Positions 30,771 to 39,681 of a stretch of 64,000 bases of DNA are shown in pieces. Under the pieces are notes generated by a model that worked only from the letters and a program-made list of their open reading frames with translations, did no database searches and was not told the origin of the DNA. Position 1 is the first letter of the stretch; each line of letters begins with the position of its first letter. The translations under genes and the position numbers were made by a program. Source of the stretch: Nitrospira sp. (GTDB taxonomy: Bacteria; Nitrospirota; Nitrospiria; Nitrospirales; Nitrospiraceae); the NCBI GenBank assembly GCA_009594995.1, contig VOPR01000016.1, forward strand, positions 1 to 64,000. Direction: 5' to 3'.

Positions 30771-31979
30771 ATGGCTGGTGGGCAGGTACACACAACGTAT
30801 GATGTGATCATCGTCGGAACTGGCCCGGCCGGGTCGACCGCTGCCGCGGCCCTCAGTCGCGGCGGTTTGGCAGTGCTCGGCTTGGATAAGGAGACGCATC
30901 CCCGGTACAAGGTCTGCGGTGGCGGGTTGTCGGCGCGCATTGAGCAGGTGTTAGACCCCGGGTTTCAATCGGTGGTCGAGCAGTCTGTGAATGGCGTGCA
31001 ATTCGTCTATCGCGGGCAAGATCCGCTGTTGATTCAATCAGCCCAGCCGATTGCCTATATGGTCATGCGGGATCGTTTTGACCACTATCTTGTTCAAGAA
31101 GCCATCGATGCTGGAGCCGAAATCCGAACCGGCGACGGAGTGCGTGAGATCAAGCAGGACTCCGGTGGCGTCGAAGTTGCGACCGGGACTGGGCGGTATC
31201 GCGGTAAAATCGTCATCGGCGCTGACGGTGCCAATAGTCTGGTTGCCCGGCAGCTGTTTCCAGACAGATCCCAGTTTCGCGCTCCGGCGCTTGAGAGCGA
31301 AGTATTCATCGAAGATGGCCGGCATTATCCCGGCGCCACAACGATTCTTGTGGATGTAGGCGCAGCGCGACAGGGGTACGGATGGATCTTTCCCAAGCGG
31401 GAGTGCCTGTCCGTGGGAGTTGGAGAGTTTCGTCGCAAAACGACGAGCCTGCGCTCGACCTTTGACCGTTTCGTCAAAGAAGAGCAAGGCCTGACCGGCT
31501 GGACCGTGCCGCGCCCGGTGGGGCACCCAATTCCTGCCTATGCAGAGCCTGAAGGGCAGCAAGCCGACGAACGCGCTTCACGGTTTGTCGTTGGTCGCGC
31601 GGTGCTGGTCGGTGATGCAGGCCATTTGGTCGACCCGTTGTTCGGGGAGGGAATCTATTACGCGGTTCGTTCAGGACAACTGGTAGCCCGTGCGATTCTG
31701 GCGCACAAAGACGACCACTGCCTGTCGCTGGCCGCCTATGAGACGGCGCTGGAACAGGAGATTCTGCCGGACTTTCGGGTGACAGCGAGGATTGCCCGTG
31801 TCATCTATGCCTTCCCTCGCCTCGGGTTTAAACTGCTGCGCCGCTACCAGGATGTGGTGCAGGATTATTTCGAAGTCCTACAAGGGCGCATCACCGCCCA
31901 GCAGTTTCTGCCTAACGCGAAGAAACGCCTCAAGGCATCGGTCAACGACCTCCTCCTCGAAGCACTCCATTTGCGATGA
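30771..31979 (+). CDS. Geranylgeranyl-reductase-family FAD-dependent oxidoreductase
   Basis: The 402-aa protein has an N-terminal FAD motif (VIIVGTGPAGSTAAAALSRG), the CGGGLSARI segment and GDAGHLVDPLFGEGIYYAVRSG near residue 280, as in the geranylgeranyl reductase family. Members saturate isoprenoid chains of chlorophylls, lipids or quinones. In a non-photosynthetic bacterium, quinone side-chain or lipid prenyl reduction is plausible but unproven. I chose ATG 30771; an upstream frame adds 47 residues with no homology-like features. It follows the cytochrome c cluster by 118 bp and is convergent with the BamD-like gene. Confidence 0.82.
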   Translation: MAGGQVHTTYDVIIVGTGPAGSTAAAALSRGGLAVLGLDKETHPRYKVCGGGLSARIEQVLDPGFQSVVEQSVNGVQFVYRGQDPLLIQSAQPIAYMVMRDRFDHYLVQEAIDAGAEIRTGDGVREIKQDSGGVEVATGTGRYRGKIVIGADGANSLVARQLFPDRSQFRAPALESEVFIEDGRHYPGATTILVDVGAARQGYGWIFPKRECLSVGVGEFRRKTTSLRSTFDRFVKEEQGLTGWTVPRPVGHPIPAYAEPEGQQADERASRFVVGRAVLVGDAGHLVDPLFGEGIYYAVRSGQLVARAILAHKDDHCLSLAAYETALEQEILPDFRVTARIARVIYAFPRLGFKLLRRYQDVVQDYFEVLQGRITAQQFLPNAKKRLKASVNDLLLEALHLR

Positions 31980-32004
31980 ATAGGTTGGTTGCAGTCTGCG
32001 TGCG

Positions 32005-32919
32005 TCAGCACCAGGCCCCAAGTCGGCACGAGACAAACGGCTGGGTCAGAGAGACACTCGGAGTGCGCTTCAGATCAGGTACGGCCGCTGAAGCGGGTGC
32101 GGTCAGGCGTGCCGGGGGAACTGAAGCGGCAAGCAGCGTGTTGGATGGTTGAGTGTTTGGTGCCGGCGCTTCCTTGCTGGCTGCGATTGTCGTAGGCGGT
32201 GATTTTTTCTCCAGCTTGGTCAGCAGACGGCGGCCGCTTCCGGCGACCTCGCTGTTCGGGTATTTTTCAGCCAACAGCTGAAGCTTTTCGGTCGCCCAAT
32301 CGTTAGCCCCGAGTTCCTGATAGGTCAGGGCCAGATAGTACAAGGCTTCTGGCGCCACTTTCTTGTCCGGATAGTCTTTGATGATGAGATCAAACCGGTG
32401 GGCAGCCGCCAGGTAGGACGAGCGGCGATAATAGAATTGCCCGACAAACAAATGCGTCTGGGCGAGCCAATCATGGCAATCGGCCAGACGTTGAAGCGCT
32501 TGGGCTTCATATTTGCTGCCGGGAAAGTCCTTTCGCAGCTTTTCGAATGCGGTGATGGCTTTCTGGATCGGTTCCGGGTCGCGGTCGATCGATTTTCCCA
32601 TTCTGAGATGGCTTTCAGCCAAACGGAACTGTGCATACACGGCCAACTGATGGGCCCGATGCAGTTCCAAGAAATGCTGGTATTCAACGATCGCTTCAGC
32701 GAACTCTTCCTTGTCGAAGAAGGCCTCGCCGCGTTTCATGATGACGTTGGGGTCGTAGTTCTTTTCAATAGTGTCGCCCAGGAAGATTTGCTCGTCGGTG
32801 CCGCTCACGGGTTTGCCTTGGGCCGTGGTTTTCGGTTTGCTTGAGCATCCGCCCGCAAAGCAGAGCAATCCCACCATAACGGTAAAGCGCACACACCAAC
32901 CCATTGAATGCCGGTGCAT
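32005..32919 (-). CDS. bamD: Outer membrane assembly lipoprotein, BamD/YfiO-like
   Basis: The 304-aa protein has a lipoprotein signal ending in the lipobox AGGC (Cys25), followed by about five TPR-like repeats such as YDPNVIMKRGEAFFDKEEFAEAI, VYAQFRLAESHLR and APEALYYLALTYQELG. These are hallmarks of BamD, the lipoprotein that helps BamA insert beta-barrels. The C-terminal 80 residues are low-complexity, rich in Ala, Pro, Ser and Thr, and extend beyond the usual BamD. A start five codons further in (ATG 32904) is possible. Confidence 0.82.
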   Translation of the reverse strand: MHRHSMGWCVRFTVMVGLLCFAGGCSSKPKTTAQGKPVSGTDEQIFLGDTIEKNYDPNVIMKRGEAFFDKEEFAEAIVEYQHFLELHRAHQLAVYAQFRLAESHLRMGKSIDRDPEPIQKAITAFEKLRKDFPGSKYEAQALQRLADCHDWLAQTHLFVGQFYYRRSSYLAAAHRFDLIIKDYPDKKVAPEALYYLALTYQELGANDWATEKLQLLAEKYPNSEVAGSGRRLLTKLEKKSPPTTIAASKEAPAPNTQPSNTLLAASVPPARLTAPASAAVPDLKRTPSVSLTQPFVSCRLGAWC

Positions 32920-33024
32920 CCAGCGACTCCTTCAGGTACAGGAAACAGATTGTCGAGTGATCGTAACTATACAATTTTTCTAGCAGATCAAGGAATGAAA
33001 AGCAACGAATTCAAATTCCGGAGG

Positions 33025-33053
33025 TTGACCCTCCAGGAGCCGGGTCCTATAAT
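33025..33053 (+). promoter_or_regulatory. Near-consensus sigma70 promoter for fabH
   Basis: TTGACC (33025-33030) and a perfect TATAAT (33048-33053) are spaced by exactly 17 bp, about 72 bp before the GTG of fabH. The -35 box lies in the loop of a small inverted repeat (GGAGG at 33020-33024, CCTCC at 33030-33034), which could be an operator. Confidence 0.75.
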
Positions 33054-33125
33054 CTCGCCGCACCTCGAAATGATAGTGCGGCACGTTGTGATCGACCATC
33101 CCAAAGATGCTCCAGTAGGGACCCC

Positions 33126-34118
33126 GTGAAGCGCAGTCGTATTGTCGGAACCGGTTCGTATGTGCCCCCTCGGGTTGTCGGCAATGAGGAGGTGGGGGCG
33201 CCGCTTGGCCTGCATCCCGATCAAATCATGGCCCTGACCGGGATCCGGACGAGGCACTGGGCGGAGCCGGGCCAGGCGTCCTCGGATCTCGCGCTGGTAG
33301 CTGGGCAGCGAGCCTGCGAAGCTGCCGGGCTGGCGCCCCGGTCGTTGGATGCTATTCTCGTGTCGACCACCTCGCCCGATAGCGCCTTTCCTTCCACGGC
33401 CTGCCATGTCCAGCGCGCACTGGGGGCCGGTCCGGTCACGGCATTTGACCTGTCTGCGTCTTGCTCGGGATTTCTGTATGGTTTGTCGATGGCGGATGCC
33501 ATGATTCGAAGTGGTCAGATCCGCAACTGCCTCGTTATTGCCGCTGAGGTGAAGTCGTGTTCGCTCGATGCGATGGACAGGGAGACGGCTATGCTGTTCG
33601 GCGATGGCGCGGGCGCGGTGGTCGTCGTGCAGGAGGAGTCGGTGCAGCCGGATGCGGCCGGGATTTTGGGCGTACGCCTGTATGCTGAAGGCGCCGGGCA
33701 TGGTCTCATCACGATCCCTGCAGGGGGATCGCGGAAGCCGGGTGGCCCGGAAACTGTTCGTGCGAAAGAGCACCTGCTTCACATGCGGGGGAGCGCCGTG
33801 TTTCGCGCCGCAGTGCGTCGTCTGGAGCAAGCGGTCGCAGCACTCCTGAAAGAATTCGGCTTCACGGTTGATGATGTGACTCGGGTGATCGCCCATCAGG
33901 CAAATGCACGGATTTTGGAACAGCTTCGTCGCCGCCTCGGGTTGTCGCAGGAGGCGGTGTACTCGGTGATTGAACGCTATGGCAATACCTCCTCGGCTTC
34001 GCTACCCATCGCATTGGATGACGCAGTGCGATCACAGCGGCTTGCGGCGGGAGATCTCGTGTTGTTGGGCGCATTCGGCGGGGGCTTAACCTGGGCCACA
34101 GGATTGGTGCGGTGGTAA
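33126..34118 (+). CDS. fabH: 3-oxoacyl-ACP synthase III (FabH)
   Basis: FabH condenses acetyl-CoA with malonyl-ACP to start fatty acid synthesis. The catalytic triad is visible as Cys113 (SASCSGFLYG), His257 (VIAHQANAR) and Asn287 (YGNTSSAS). The 330-aa length is normal for the family. It starts with GTG; a strong promoter lies upstream. No other fab genes are adjacent, so it is separated from the usual plsX-fabH-fabD cluster and may be a specialised paralogue. Confidence 0.92.
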   Translation: MKRSRIVGTGSYVPPRVVGNEEVGAPLGLHPDQIMALTGIRTRHWAEPGQASSDLALVAGQRACEAAGLAPRSLDAILVSTTSPDSAFPSTACHVQRALGAGPVTAFDLSASCSGFLYGLSMADAMIRSGQIRNCLVIAAEVKSCSLDAMDRETAMLFGDGAGAVVVVQEESVQPDAAGILGVRLYAEGAGHGLITIPAGGSRKPGGPETVRAKEHLLHMRGSAVFRAAVRRLEQAVAALLKEFGFTVDDVTRVIAHQANARILEQLRRRLGLSQEAVYSVIERYGNTSSASLPIALDDAVRSQRLAAGDLVLLGAFGGGLTWATGLVRW

Positions 34119-34142
34119 CCCCTCGCGGCTAGAAAGGACGTT

Positions 34143-34760
34143 ATGTTCGGTCTCATACCTCGGGAAGAAGCGTTTTTCGATTTGTTCAAGAACGCAGCGC
34201 ACAACATGATCGAGGGAAGTCGCCTTCTGAAGGACATGACGGAGGACTTCCGGAATCCGGTTGAGAAGGCGAAGCGCATCAAAGATGTCGAGCATGTGGG
34301 GGACGGTATTACCCATGAGATTGCCAGAAAGCTCAACCAGACATTCATTACGCCCATTGATCGGGAAGACATCCATGATCTGGCGAGCGCGCTCGACGAC
34401 ATTCTGGATGTGGTCGAAGCCATCGCGGACCGATTTGTCCTCTACAAGGTGGCGGCTCCCACGGAGTCGGCGATCCGGCTGGCGAATGTGCTGTATCAGG
34501 CTGCAGTTGAGGTCGGGGCCACGGTAGATTTGCTCGGCAAGTCCCACCAGGCGGTGACGGAGTGCAGCGTGCGGGTCAATAGCTTGGAAAATGAAGCCGA
34601 CCGGATCTCCCGCGACGCCATCTCGTTGTTGTTTGAGAAGGAGACGGACCCGATCGCCGTCATCAAGTGGAAAGAGATCTACGAAAACTTTGAGGCAGGA
34701 ACCGATCGGTGTGAAGATGTCGCGAACATTCTCGAGCGCATCGCTCTGAAACACACGTGA
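34143..34760 (+). CDS. DUF47 family PhoU-like protein (Pit accessory)
   Basis: The 205-aa all-helical protein matches the DUF47/PhoU-like family, with MFGLIPREEAFFDLFKNAA at the start and the metal-binding-type segments KRIKDVEHVGDGITHEI and DREDIHDLASALDDILDVVE. Such proteins are encoded next to PiT transporters and are thought to regulate them. It lies 63 bp upstream of the PiT gene, so the two are likely one operon. AGAAAGGACG precedes the ATG. Confidence 0.9.
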   Translation: MFGLIPREEAFFDLFKNAAHNMIEGSRLLKDMTEDFRNPVEKAKRIKDVEHVGDGITHEIARKLNQTFITPIDREDIHDLASALDDILDVVEAIADRFVLYKVAAPTESAIRLANVLYQAAVEVGATVDLLGKSHQAVTECSVRVNSLENEADRISRDAISLLFEKETDPIAVIKWKEIYENFEAGTDRCEDVANILERIALKHT

Positions 34761-34823
34761 GCGCCTCCCGCGTCTTCTTCGGTACTCATTCTGGCGACAT
34801 TTCAAGGGTAGGAAGCAGCATTC

Positions 34824-35816
34824 ATGGCTGAACTGAGCGGACTGTTGTTAGTGGTCGTGATCCTGGCGTTGCTCTTTGACTTTTCGAATGGTTGGCACGA
34901 CAGCGCCAATGCCATTGCGACGGTGGTCTCAACCCGTGTGGTGAGTCCCTCCATCGCGGTCCTCGTCGCCGGCGGGCTGAATGTGGCCGGCGCGTTCATG
35001 TCGACGGCGGTTGCCAAGATGGTCGGCACCGGGATCGTGGACCCGCAATCGGTGACCCAGACCGTGGTGGCCTCGGCGCTTGCCGGCGCCATTGTATGGA
35101 ATTTCATGACCCTCCTGCTGGGGCTGCCGACCAGCTCGTCCCATGCCCTCATCGGGGGCCTGGTGGGCGCCGCGCTGACTCATGGAGGAATGCAGGCCGT
35201 GAAATTTTCGGGGCTGCGGTCGGTCCTTGAGGCGATGATTTTGTCGCCCTTCTTCGGTTTCGCCATTGGGCTGGTGCTGATGGTGATCCTGAGTTGGGTG
35301 TTTTTCAGGGTGCCGCGCGCCCTGGCTCTGAGGTTATTCTCCCGCCTGCAACTCGTCTCTGCGAGTTTTATGGCGTTCAGTCACGGGGCGAACGATGCGC
35401 AGAAGGCCATGGGAATCATCACGTTGGCGCTCGTGTCGGCTGGTGTGATTCCCACGGCGGAAGTCCCCACCTGGGTGATCGGATCCTGCGCGCTCGCGAT
35501 GGGTCTCGGGACGGCTGTGGGCGGCTGGCGGATCGTACGAACTCTGGGCATGCGGATCGTGAAGCTGGAGCCGGTCCATGGGTTCGCGGCCGAGACCGGC
35601 GCCGCGATCGTGTTGATGGCCACGGCCCATATCGGGCTTCCGGTCAGTACCACGCACACCATCACCTCGACGGTCATGGGGGTCGGAGCCGTCAAGCGGT
35701 TGTCGGCGGTGCGGTGGGGCGTGACCCGTCGGATCCTATCGGCCTGGTTGTTTACCCTGCCGGGCGCCGCGTTGATCTCGACTATGTGCTACCTGCTCCT
35801 GTCGAAATTGTTGTAG
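34824..35816 (+). CDS. pit: Low-affinity inorganic phosphate transporter (PiT family)
   Basis: The 330-aa integral membrane protein carries both PiT signature sequences: FDFSNGWHDSANAIATVVSTR in the N-terminal half and FSHGANDAQKAMGIITLAL in the C-terminal half, each with the conserved GANDxxN-like or HDSANA core. It would import phosphate with protons or metal cations. The last 35 bp overlap the 3' end of the convergent phoR gene, an arrangement that places phosphate uptake opposite its regulator. Confidence 0.92.
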   Translation: MAELSGLLLVVVILALLFDFSNGWHDSANAIATVVSTRVVSPSIAVLVAGGLNVAGAFMSTAVAKMVGTGIVDPQSVTQTVVASALAGAIVWNFMTLLLGLPTSSSHALIGGLVGAALTHGGMQAVKFSGLRSVLEAMILSPFFGFAIGLVLMVILSWVFFRVPRALALRLFSRLQLVSASFMAFSHGANDAQKAMGIITLALVSAGVIPTAEVPTWVIGSCALAMGLGTAVGGWRIVRTLGMRIVKLEPVHGFAAETGAAIVLMATAHIGLPVSTTHTITSTVMGVGAVKRLSAVRWGVTRRILSAWLFTLPGAALISTMCYLLLSKLL

Positions 35817-37641
35817 GCGATTCCTGCGCAACAGGGAGGTGGACGACAAACCGGCTGCCCCTGGGCGTATTGCCTTCCACCCAAACATGCCCGCTATGGG
35901 CCTCGACGATATGTTTGACAATGGCGAGCCCCAGGCCTGTTCCGCCGAGTTCGCGCGAGCGGGCCTTATCGACCCGATAAAACCGTTCGAAGACGCGCGG
36001 CCGGTCCGCTTCGGGAATGCCAATTCCGGAATCCGCTACGACAACCTCGATCATAGCGCGAGGCGAGGCCGCCCGGCTTTGCGCCGCATGGCGGATGGCC
36101 ATAGAGATCCGTCCATGATCCGGGGTGTATTTCACGGCGTTTTCAAGCAGGTTGATGAACACCTGCACTAAACGCTCCTCGTCGCCCTCGACCACGACAT
36201 ACTCATCCGGCAGCGCCAGTTCGATCGTGTGGTGCTTCTTGTCCGCCAGCGGCTTAATGACCGCCACTATCCGCTCCAGCAAGGCCCGCAGCTCAACCGG
36301 CTCCCGGCGAAACAGCACCTGCCCCGATTCGATTTGTGACAATTGCAGCAAGTCGTCCAAAATGAGGTTAAGGCGATTGCTTTGCCGCATGATGATTTCC
36401 AGAAACGCGGCGGCAGTCTCAGGGTCGTCCTTGCCCCCGTCCAGCAGGGCTTCCACGTAGCCCTTGATGGACGTGAGCGGGGTGCGGAGTTCGTGCGAGA
36501 CGTTGGCGACGAAATCTTTGCGGATGTTTTCCAACCGGCGCAATTCCGTGATGTCATGAAACACAAATACGGCGCAGGCCTCGTGCTCTCGAATGCCCCC
36601 GGCGATTGACGCTTCCACGCGCAGACAGCGGCCGCCGGGGGAGAGGGTGATTTCGCCGCCCTGGCCGGAGCGTGTCTGCAAAACCGCGGAGACAATTGCG
36701 GTCAGGCCTTCATGCCGGATGAGTTCGGCGTAGTGACGGCCTCGCGATTCCGTCAATTCCAGCGCGAACATGCGTTCCAATGCGGGATTCACCTGGACCA
36801 CCGTGCCTCGATAATCCAGCACCATCACGCCTTCGACCATTGCGATGAGCATGGCCAGGAGTTGGGCGCGGTCGTCGGAGACCTCCTTGATTTTCGTTTC
36901 CAGCTGGTCGGTCATCTGGTTGAGGGTTTGCGCGAGCAAGCCGACCTCGTCGGCGGAGGAGACAACCAGGCGCACTCCCGGCGTGCCTCCGGCGAGTTGA
37001 CGGGCGGCCGCGGCCATCTCCGAAAGCGGCTTCGTGAGATTGCGTGACACCCAGAGGCTGAGCATCATGGCGAGGAGAAAGGCGGCTCCGAAGGCGGTCG
37101 CCAAATCCTGCTGAATGTGCCGCACGCGTTCGTCGATCGAGGTCAGCGGAAGACCGAGCCGGATGACCGGAACTCCCGGCCGGAGTTGGGGGGGCTCGGA
37201 CAGCAGCCGCGCCACGTAGTACGTACGTTCTCCGGTGGTCTGGCTGGCCCTGATATCCATGCCCCGGCCGGATGCCAGTGCCTGTGCCACCTCGGGGCGA
37301 GCAAGATGATTGTCCACATGGACCAGGCCCTCGGCGGGGACGGCGCTGTCGGAGAGCACGGTGCCATCCTGCTTGATGACGGTGATACGGAGGTGGGCCT
37401 GTTGGCTCAGTTCGCGGATAGTCGCGTGAAGAATCGGCCCGGCTACGGTCGGGCCGGATTGATCGAACAAGGGGCGGAGTGTCATGGCTGCCAGGCCGCT
37501 CCGGGTCTCCAGCATCTCCGCCATGCGGCTGAGTTCAGTTTGTTCGACGGAGCGGATGACCAGCCAGCCCGCGACCAGGAGGCCGACGAGGACGGCGGCG
37601 AGTGTGCCCAGGGCGACTTTCCACCGGATGCCAAGGTTCAT
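35782..37641 (-). CDS. phoR: Phosphate-regulon-type sensor histidine kinase (PhoR-like)
   Basis: The 619-aa kinase has an N-terminal membrane helix (about residues 8-28), a periplasmic sensor region, a second helix (about 186-206), a HAMP segment, a PAS-like domain (near 265-370), HisKA with NVSHELRTPLTSIKG, and a HATPase domain with N (NLLENAVKYTP), G1 (DSGIGIP) and G2 (GGTGLGLAIVKH) boxes. The periplasmic sensor is larger than in E. coli PhoR. It starts within the stop of phoB (ATGA overlap), so the two are translationally coupled. Placement beside pit supports a phosphate role but does not prove it. Confidence 0.85.
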   Translation of the reverse strand: MNLGIRWKVALGTLAAVLVGLLVAGWLVIRSVEQTELSRMAEMLETRSGLAAMTLRPLFDQSGPTVAGPILHATIRELSQQAHLRITVIKQDGTVLSDSAVPAEGLVHVDNHLARPEVAQALASGRGMDIRASQTTGERTYYVARLLSEPPQLRPGVPVIRLGLPLTSIDERVRHIQQDLATAFGAAFLLAMMLSLWVSRNLTKPLSEMAAAARQLAGGTPGVRLVVSSADEVGLLAQTLNQMTDQLETKIKEVSDDRAQLLAMLIAMVEGVMVLDYRGTVVQVNPALERMFALELTESRGRHYAELIRHEGLTAIVSAVLQTRSGQGGEITLSPGGRCLRVEASIAGGIREHEACAVFVFHDITELRRLENIRKDFVANVSHELRTPLTSIKGYVEALLDGGKDDPETAAAFLEIIMRQSNRLNLILDDLLQLSQIESGQVLFRREPVELRALLERIVAVIKPLADKKHHTIELALPDEYVVVEGDEERLVQVFINLLENAVKYTPDHGRISMAIRHAAQSRAASPRAMIEVVVADSGIGIPEADRPRVFERFYRVDKARSRELGGTGLGLAIVKHIVEAHSGHVWVEGNTPRGSRFVVHLPVAQESPTTISTGAGST

Positions 37642-38354
37642 GCAGATTTGTCGGACTCGCGCAATTTGTAGCCGAGTGATTTGATCGACACGATGGCGTC
37701 ATCGAGGAGCGGGAGTTTTTGTTTGAGCCGTCGCACGTGGACATCGACGGTGCGCGTCGTTCCGTAATAGTCATAGCCCCAGACGGCACTGAGCAGGACG
37801 TCGCGCGTGAGCACCCGTCCGACATTGCGTAGCAGATGTTCCAGGAGGCCGAACTCTTTGGCCGTAAGCGTGACCTCCTCCCCTTGTAGTCTGACTTCAT
37901 GCCGGGAGAGGTCGACGGTCAACGGGCCGTAATGGTACTGGGTTTGGGCGCTGTTCGCGTTGCGATCCAAGCGCCGGAGCAGAGCTTTGACTCGTGCCAC
38001 CAACGCCTTGGGACTGAAGGGTTTGGTCACATAGTCGTCGGCTCCCAGTTCGAGCCCGATGACCGTATCCGACTCCTCCGCCTTGGCGGTCAGCATGAGA
38101 ATAGGAAGCAGCGCGGTCTCCTGATTCAGGCGGATGCGCTTGCAGACCTCCAGTCCGTCCAATTCCGGCAACATGAGGTCCAGGATAATTAGGTCCGGGT
38201 GTTCCGCCTTCACCTGACGCAACGCCTCTGTGCCCGTCATGGCCGCGACTGTCCGAAACCCCTCCTTCTCCAGATAGAGTTTGACGAGCTGCAGAATGTC
38301 TTTCTCATCTTCGACGATCAGAATTTTTTTGTGGATTGGTGCGGGCGAGGACAT
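37638..38354 (-). CDS. phoB: Response regulator, OmpR/PhoB family
   Basis: The 238-aa regulator has a receiver domain (KILIVEDEKDILQLVKLYLEKEGF, with phospho-acceptor Asp in LIILDLMLPELDGLEV and Lys in DDYVTKPF) and a C-terminal winged helix (LTAKEFGLLEHLLRNVGRVLTRDVLL, VDVHVRRLKQKL). ATG 38354 is chosen because GGGAG lies about 10 nt upstream; the longer frame to 38474 adds a basic leader without homology. It is divergent from ispH. I do not see a clear Pho box in the 174-bp gap. Confidence 0.88.
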   Translation of the reverse strand: MSSPAPIHKKILIVEDEKDILQLVKLYLEKEGFRTVAAMTGTEALRQVKAEHPDLIILDLMLPELDGLEVCKRIRLNQETALLPILMLTAKAEESDTVIGLELGADDYVTKPFSPKALVARVKALLRRLDRNANSAQTQYHYGPLTVDLSRHEVRLQGEEVTLTAKEFGLLEHLLRNVGRVLTRDVLLSAVWGYDYYGTTRTVDVHVRRLKQKLPLLDDAIVSIKSLGYKLRESDKSA

Positions 38355-38528
38355 GGCGGGATTCTCCCACAATACTCCTGTCGCCTCAACAGGATCTTGT
38401 GGCGGCTGACGCGGTCCGCGTTGGTTGACGACAAGGGCAGGTCTGACGTAAGGTGACCGGTGCAGTGTGGCCATGTGTCCTCCCGGAGGGCCGAGCGCGC
38501 TATCGTGAGCGTCAAGGGGATACCGAAT

Positions 38529-39491
38529 ATGAAAATTTATTTAGCCAATCCTCGCGGATTTTGCGCGGGTGTCGACCGCGCTATCGATATTGTCGACCTG
38601 TCACTGAAAAAATATGGCGCGCCGATTTATGTGCGCCACGAGATTGTCCATAGTCGGCACGTGGTGAACTCGCTCCGGCATAAGGGCGCCGTGTTCGTGG
38701 AAGAGTTGAACGAGGTGCCCGAAGGATCAGTGGTGATCTTCAGTGCTCATGGTGTCGCAAAGTCGGTGTGGGAAGAAGCGCAGAGCCGCCGCCTGCACGT
38801 GATCGATGCCACCTGTCCGCTGGTCATCAAGGTGCATAACGAGGTCAACCGCGATTACACGCAGGGCTACGAGTTGATTCTCATTGGCCATGCAGGCCAC
38901 CCGGAAGTCATCGGGACATTGGGACAGATCCCCGATAAATTCCACCTGGTGTCTTCAGTGAAAGACGTGGAAGCACTGCAGGTTGAAAAAACACAGAATC
39001 TGTCCTATGTCACCCAGACCACGCTCAGCGTGGATGAGTGCCGGGATATCGTCGAGGCCTTGCATCGACGCTTTCCCAACATCAAGGGGCCGCACCAGGA
39101 AGATATTTGTTATGCCACCCAGAATCGGCAGAACGCGGTCAAGTCGTTGTCGAAACTGGTGGACGTCATCCTCGTGATCGGGTCGCCGAACAGTTCGAAT
39201 TCAAACCGGCTGCGCGAACTCGGCGAGCATTGCGGTATTCCTTCCTATCTCATCGATGCCGCGTCGGACATCAATCCGGATTGGCTGAAGGATGCGAAGA
39301 GTGTGGGCCTATCGGCGGGTGCCTCCGCTCCCGAAGTGTTGGTCACGGAAGTGGTGGCGTACCTGAAGCGCCTGGGCTCTTCTGAAGAAGTTGAGGAATT
39401 GACCGTCATCGAAGAGGATGTGGAGTTTCTCCTTCCCAAAGAGCTGGTCACCATCGAGTCTGCCTCGCGAACGGCGGCCTCCGCGAACTAG
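38529..39491 (+). CDS. ispH: 4-hydroxy-3-methylbut-2-enyl diphosphate reductase (IspH/LytB)
   Basis: IspH is the last enzyme of the MEP isoprenoid pathway; it reduces HMBPP to IPP and DMAPP with a [4Fe-4S] cluster. The 320-aa protein shows [13 protein letters not shown] (first Cys), [13 protein letters not shown] (second Cys) and [16 protein letters not shown], and a GASAPEVLV motif near the C-terminus. ATG 38529 is preceded by AAGGGG (38515-38520). Two hairpins follow at 39531-39593. Confidence 0.94.
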   Translation: MKIYLANPRGFCAGVDRAIDIVDLSLKKYGAPIYVRHEIVHSRHVVNSLRHKGAVFVEELNEVPEGSVVIFSAHGVAKSVWEEAQSRRLHVIDATCPLVIKVHNEVNRDYTQGYELILIGHAGHPEVIGTLGQIPDKFHLVSSVKDVEALQVEKTQNLSYVTQTTLSVDECRDIVEALHRRFPNIKGPHQEDICYATQNRQNAVKSLSKLVDVILVIGSPNSSNSNRLRELGEHCGIPSYLIDAASDINPDWLKDAKSVGLSAGASAPEVLVTEVVAYLKRLGSSEEVEELTVIEEDVEFLLPKELVTIESASRTAASAN

Positions 39492-39530
39492 CTTCGCCGG
39501 GCGCCTTCCCGTTCTCCTACGTACGGATCT

Positions 39531-39593
39531 GGCCACTTCTCCATATATTGGGGGAGTGGCCTCTTTGTTCCCCCATATCAGGGGTTTTTCTTT
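39531..39593 (+). terminator. Tandem terminator hairpins after ispH
   Basis: The first hairpin pairs 39531-39542 (GGCCACTTCTCC) with 39550-39561 with two G-T wobbles and is followed by TCTTTGTT. A second, short hairpin (CCCC, loop ATATCA, GGGG at 39571-39584) is followed by TTTTTCTTT. Together they should stop transcription from ispH before smc. Confidence 0.75.
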
Positions 39594-39681
39594 GCATTGA
39601 TCCTATCGCTGTGATAGAAGATTTTCCGTTTTATTCCTCACACAACGTCCCTTCTCAACCTTCTTGCTCTGGAGGTCGCCG

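Noticed and set aside
38355-38528. Pho box in the gap between phoB and ispH
   Set aside because: No pair of CTGTCAT-like direct repeats could be seen.
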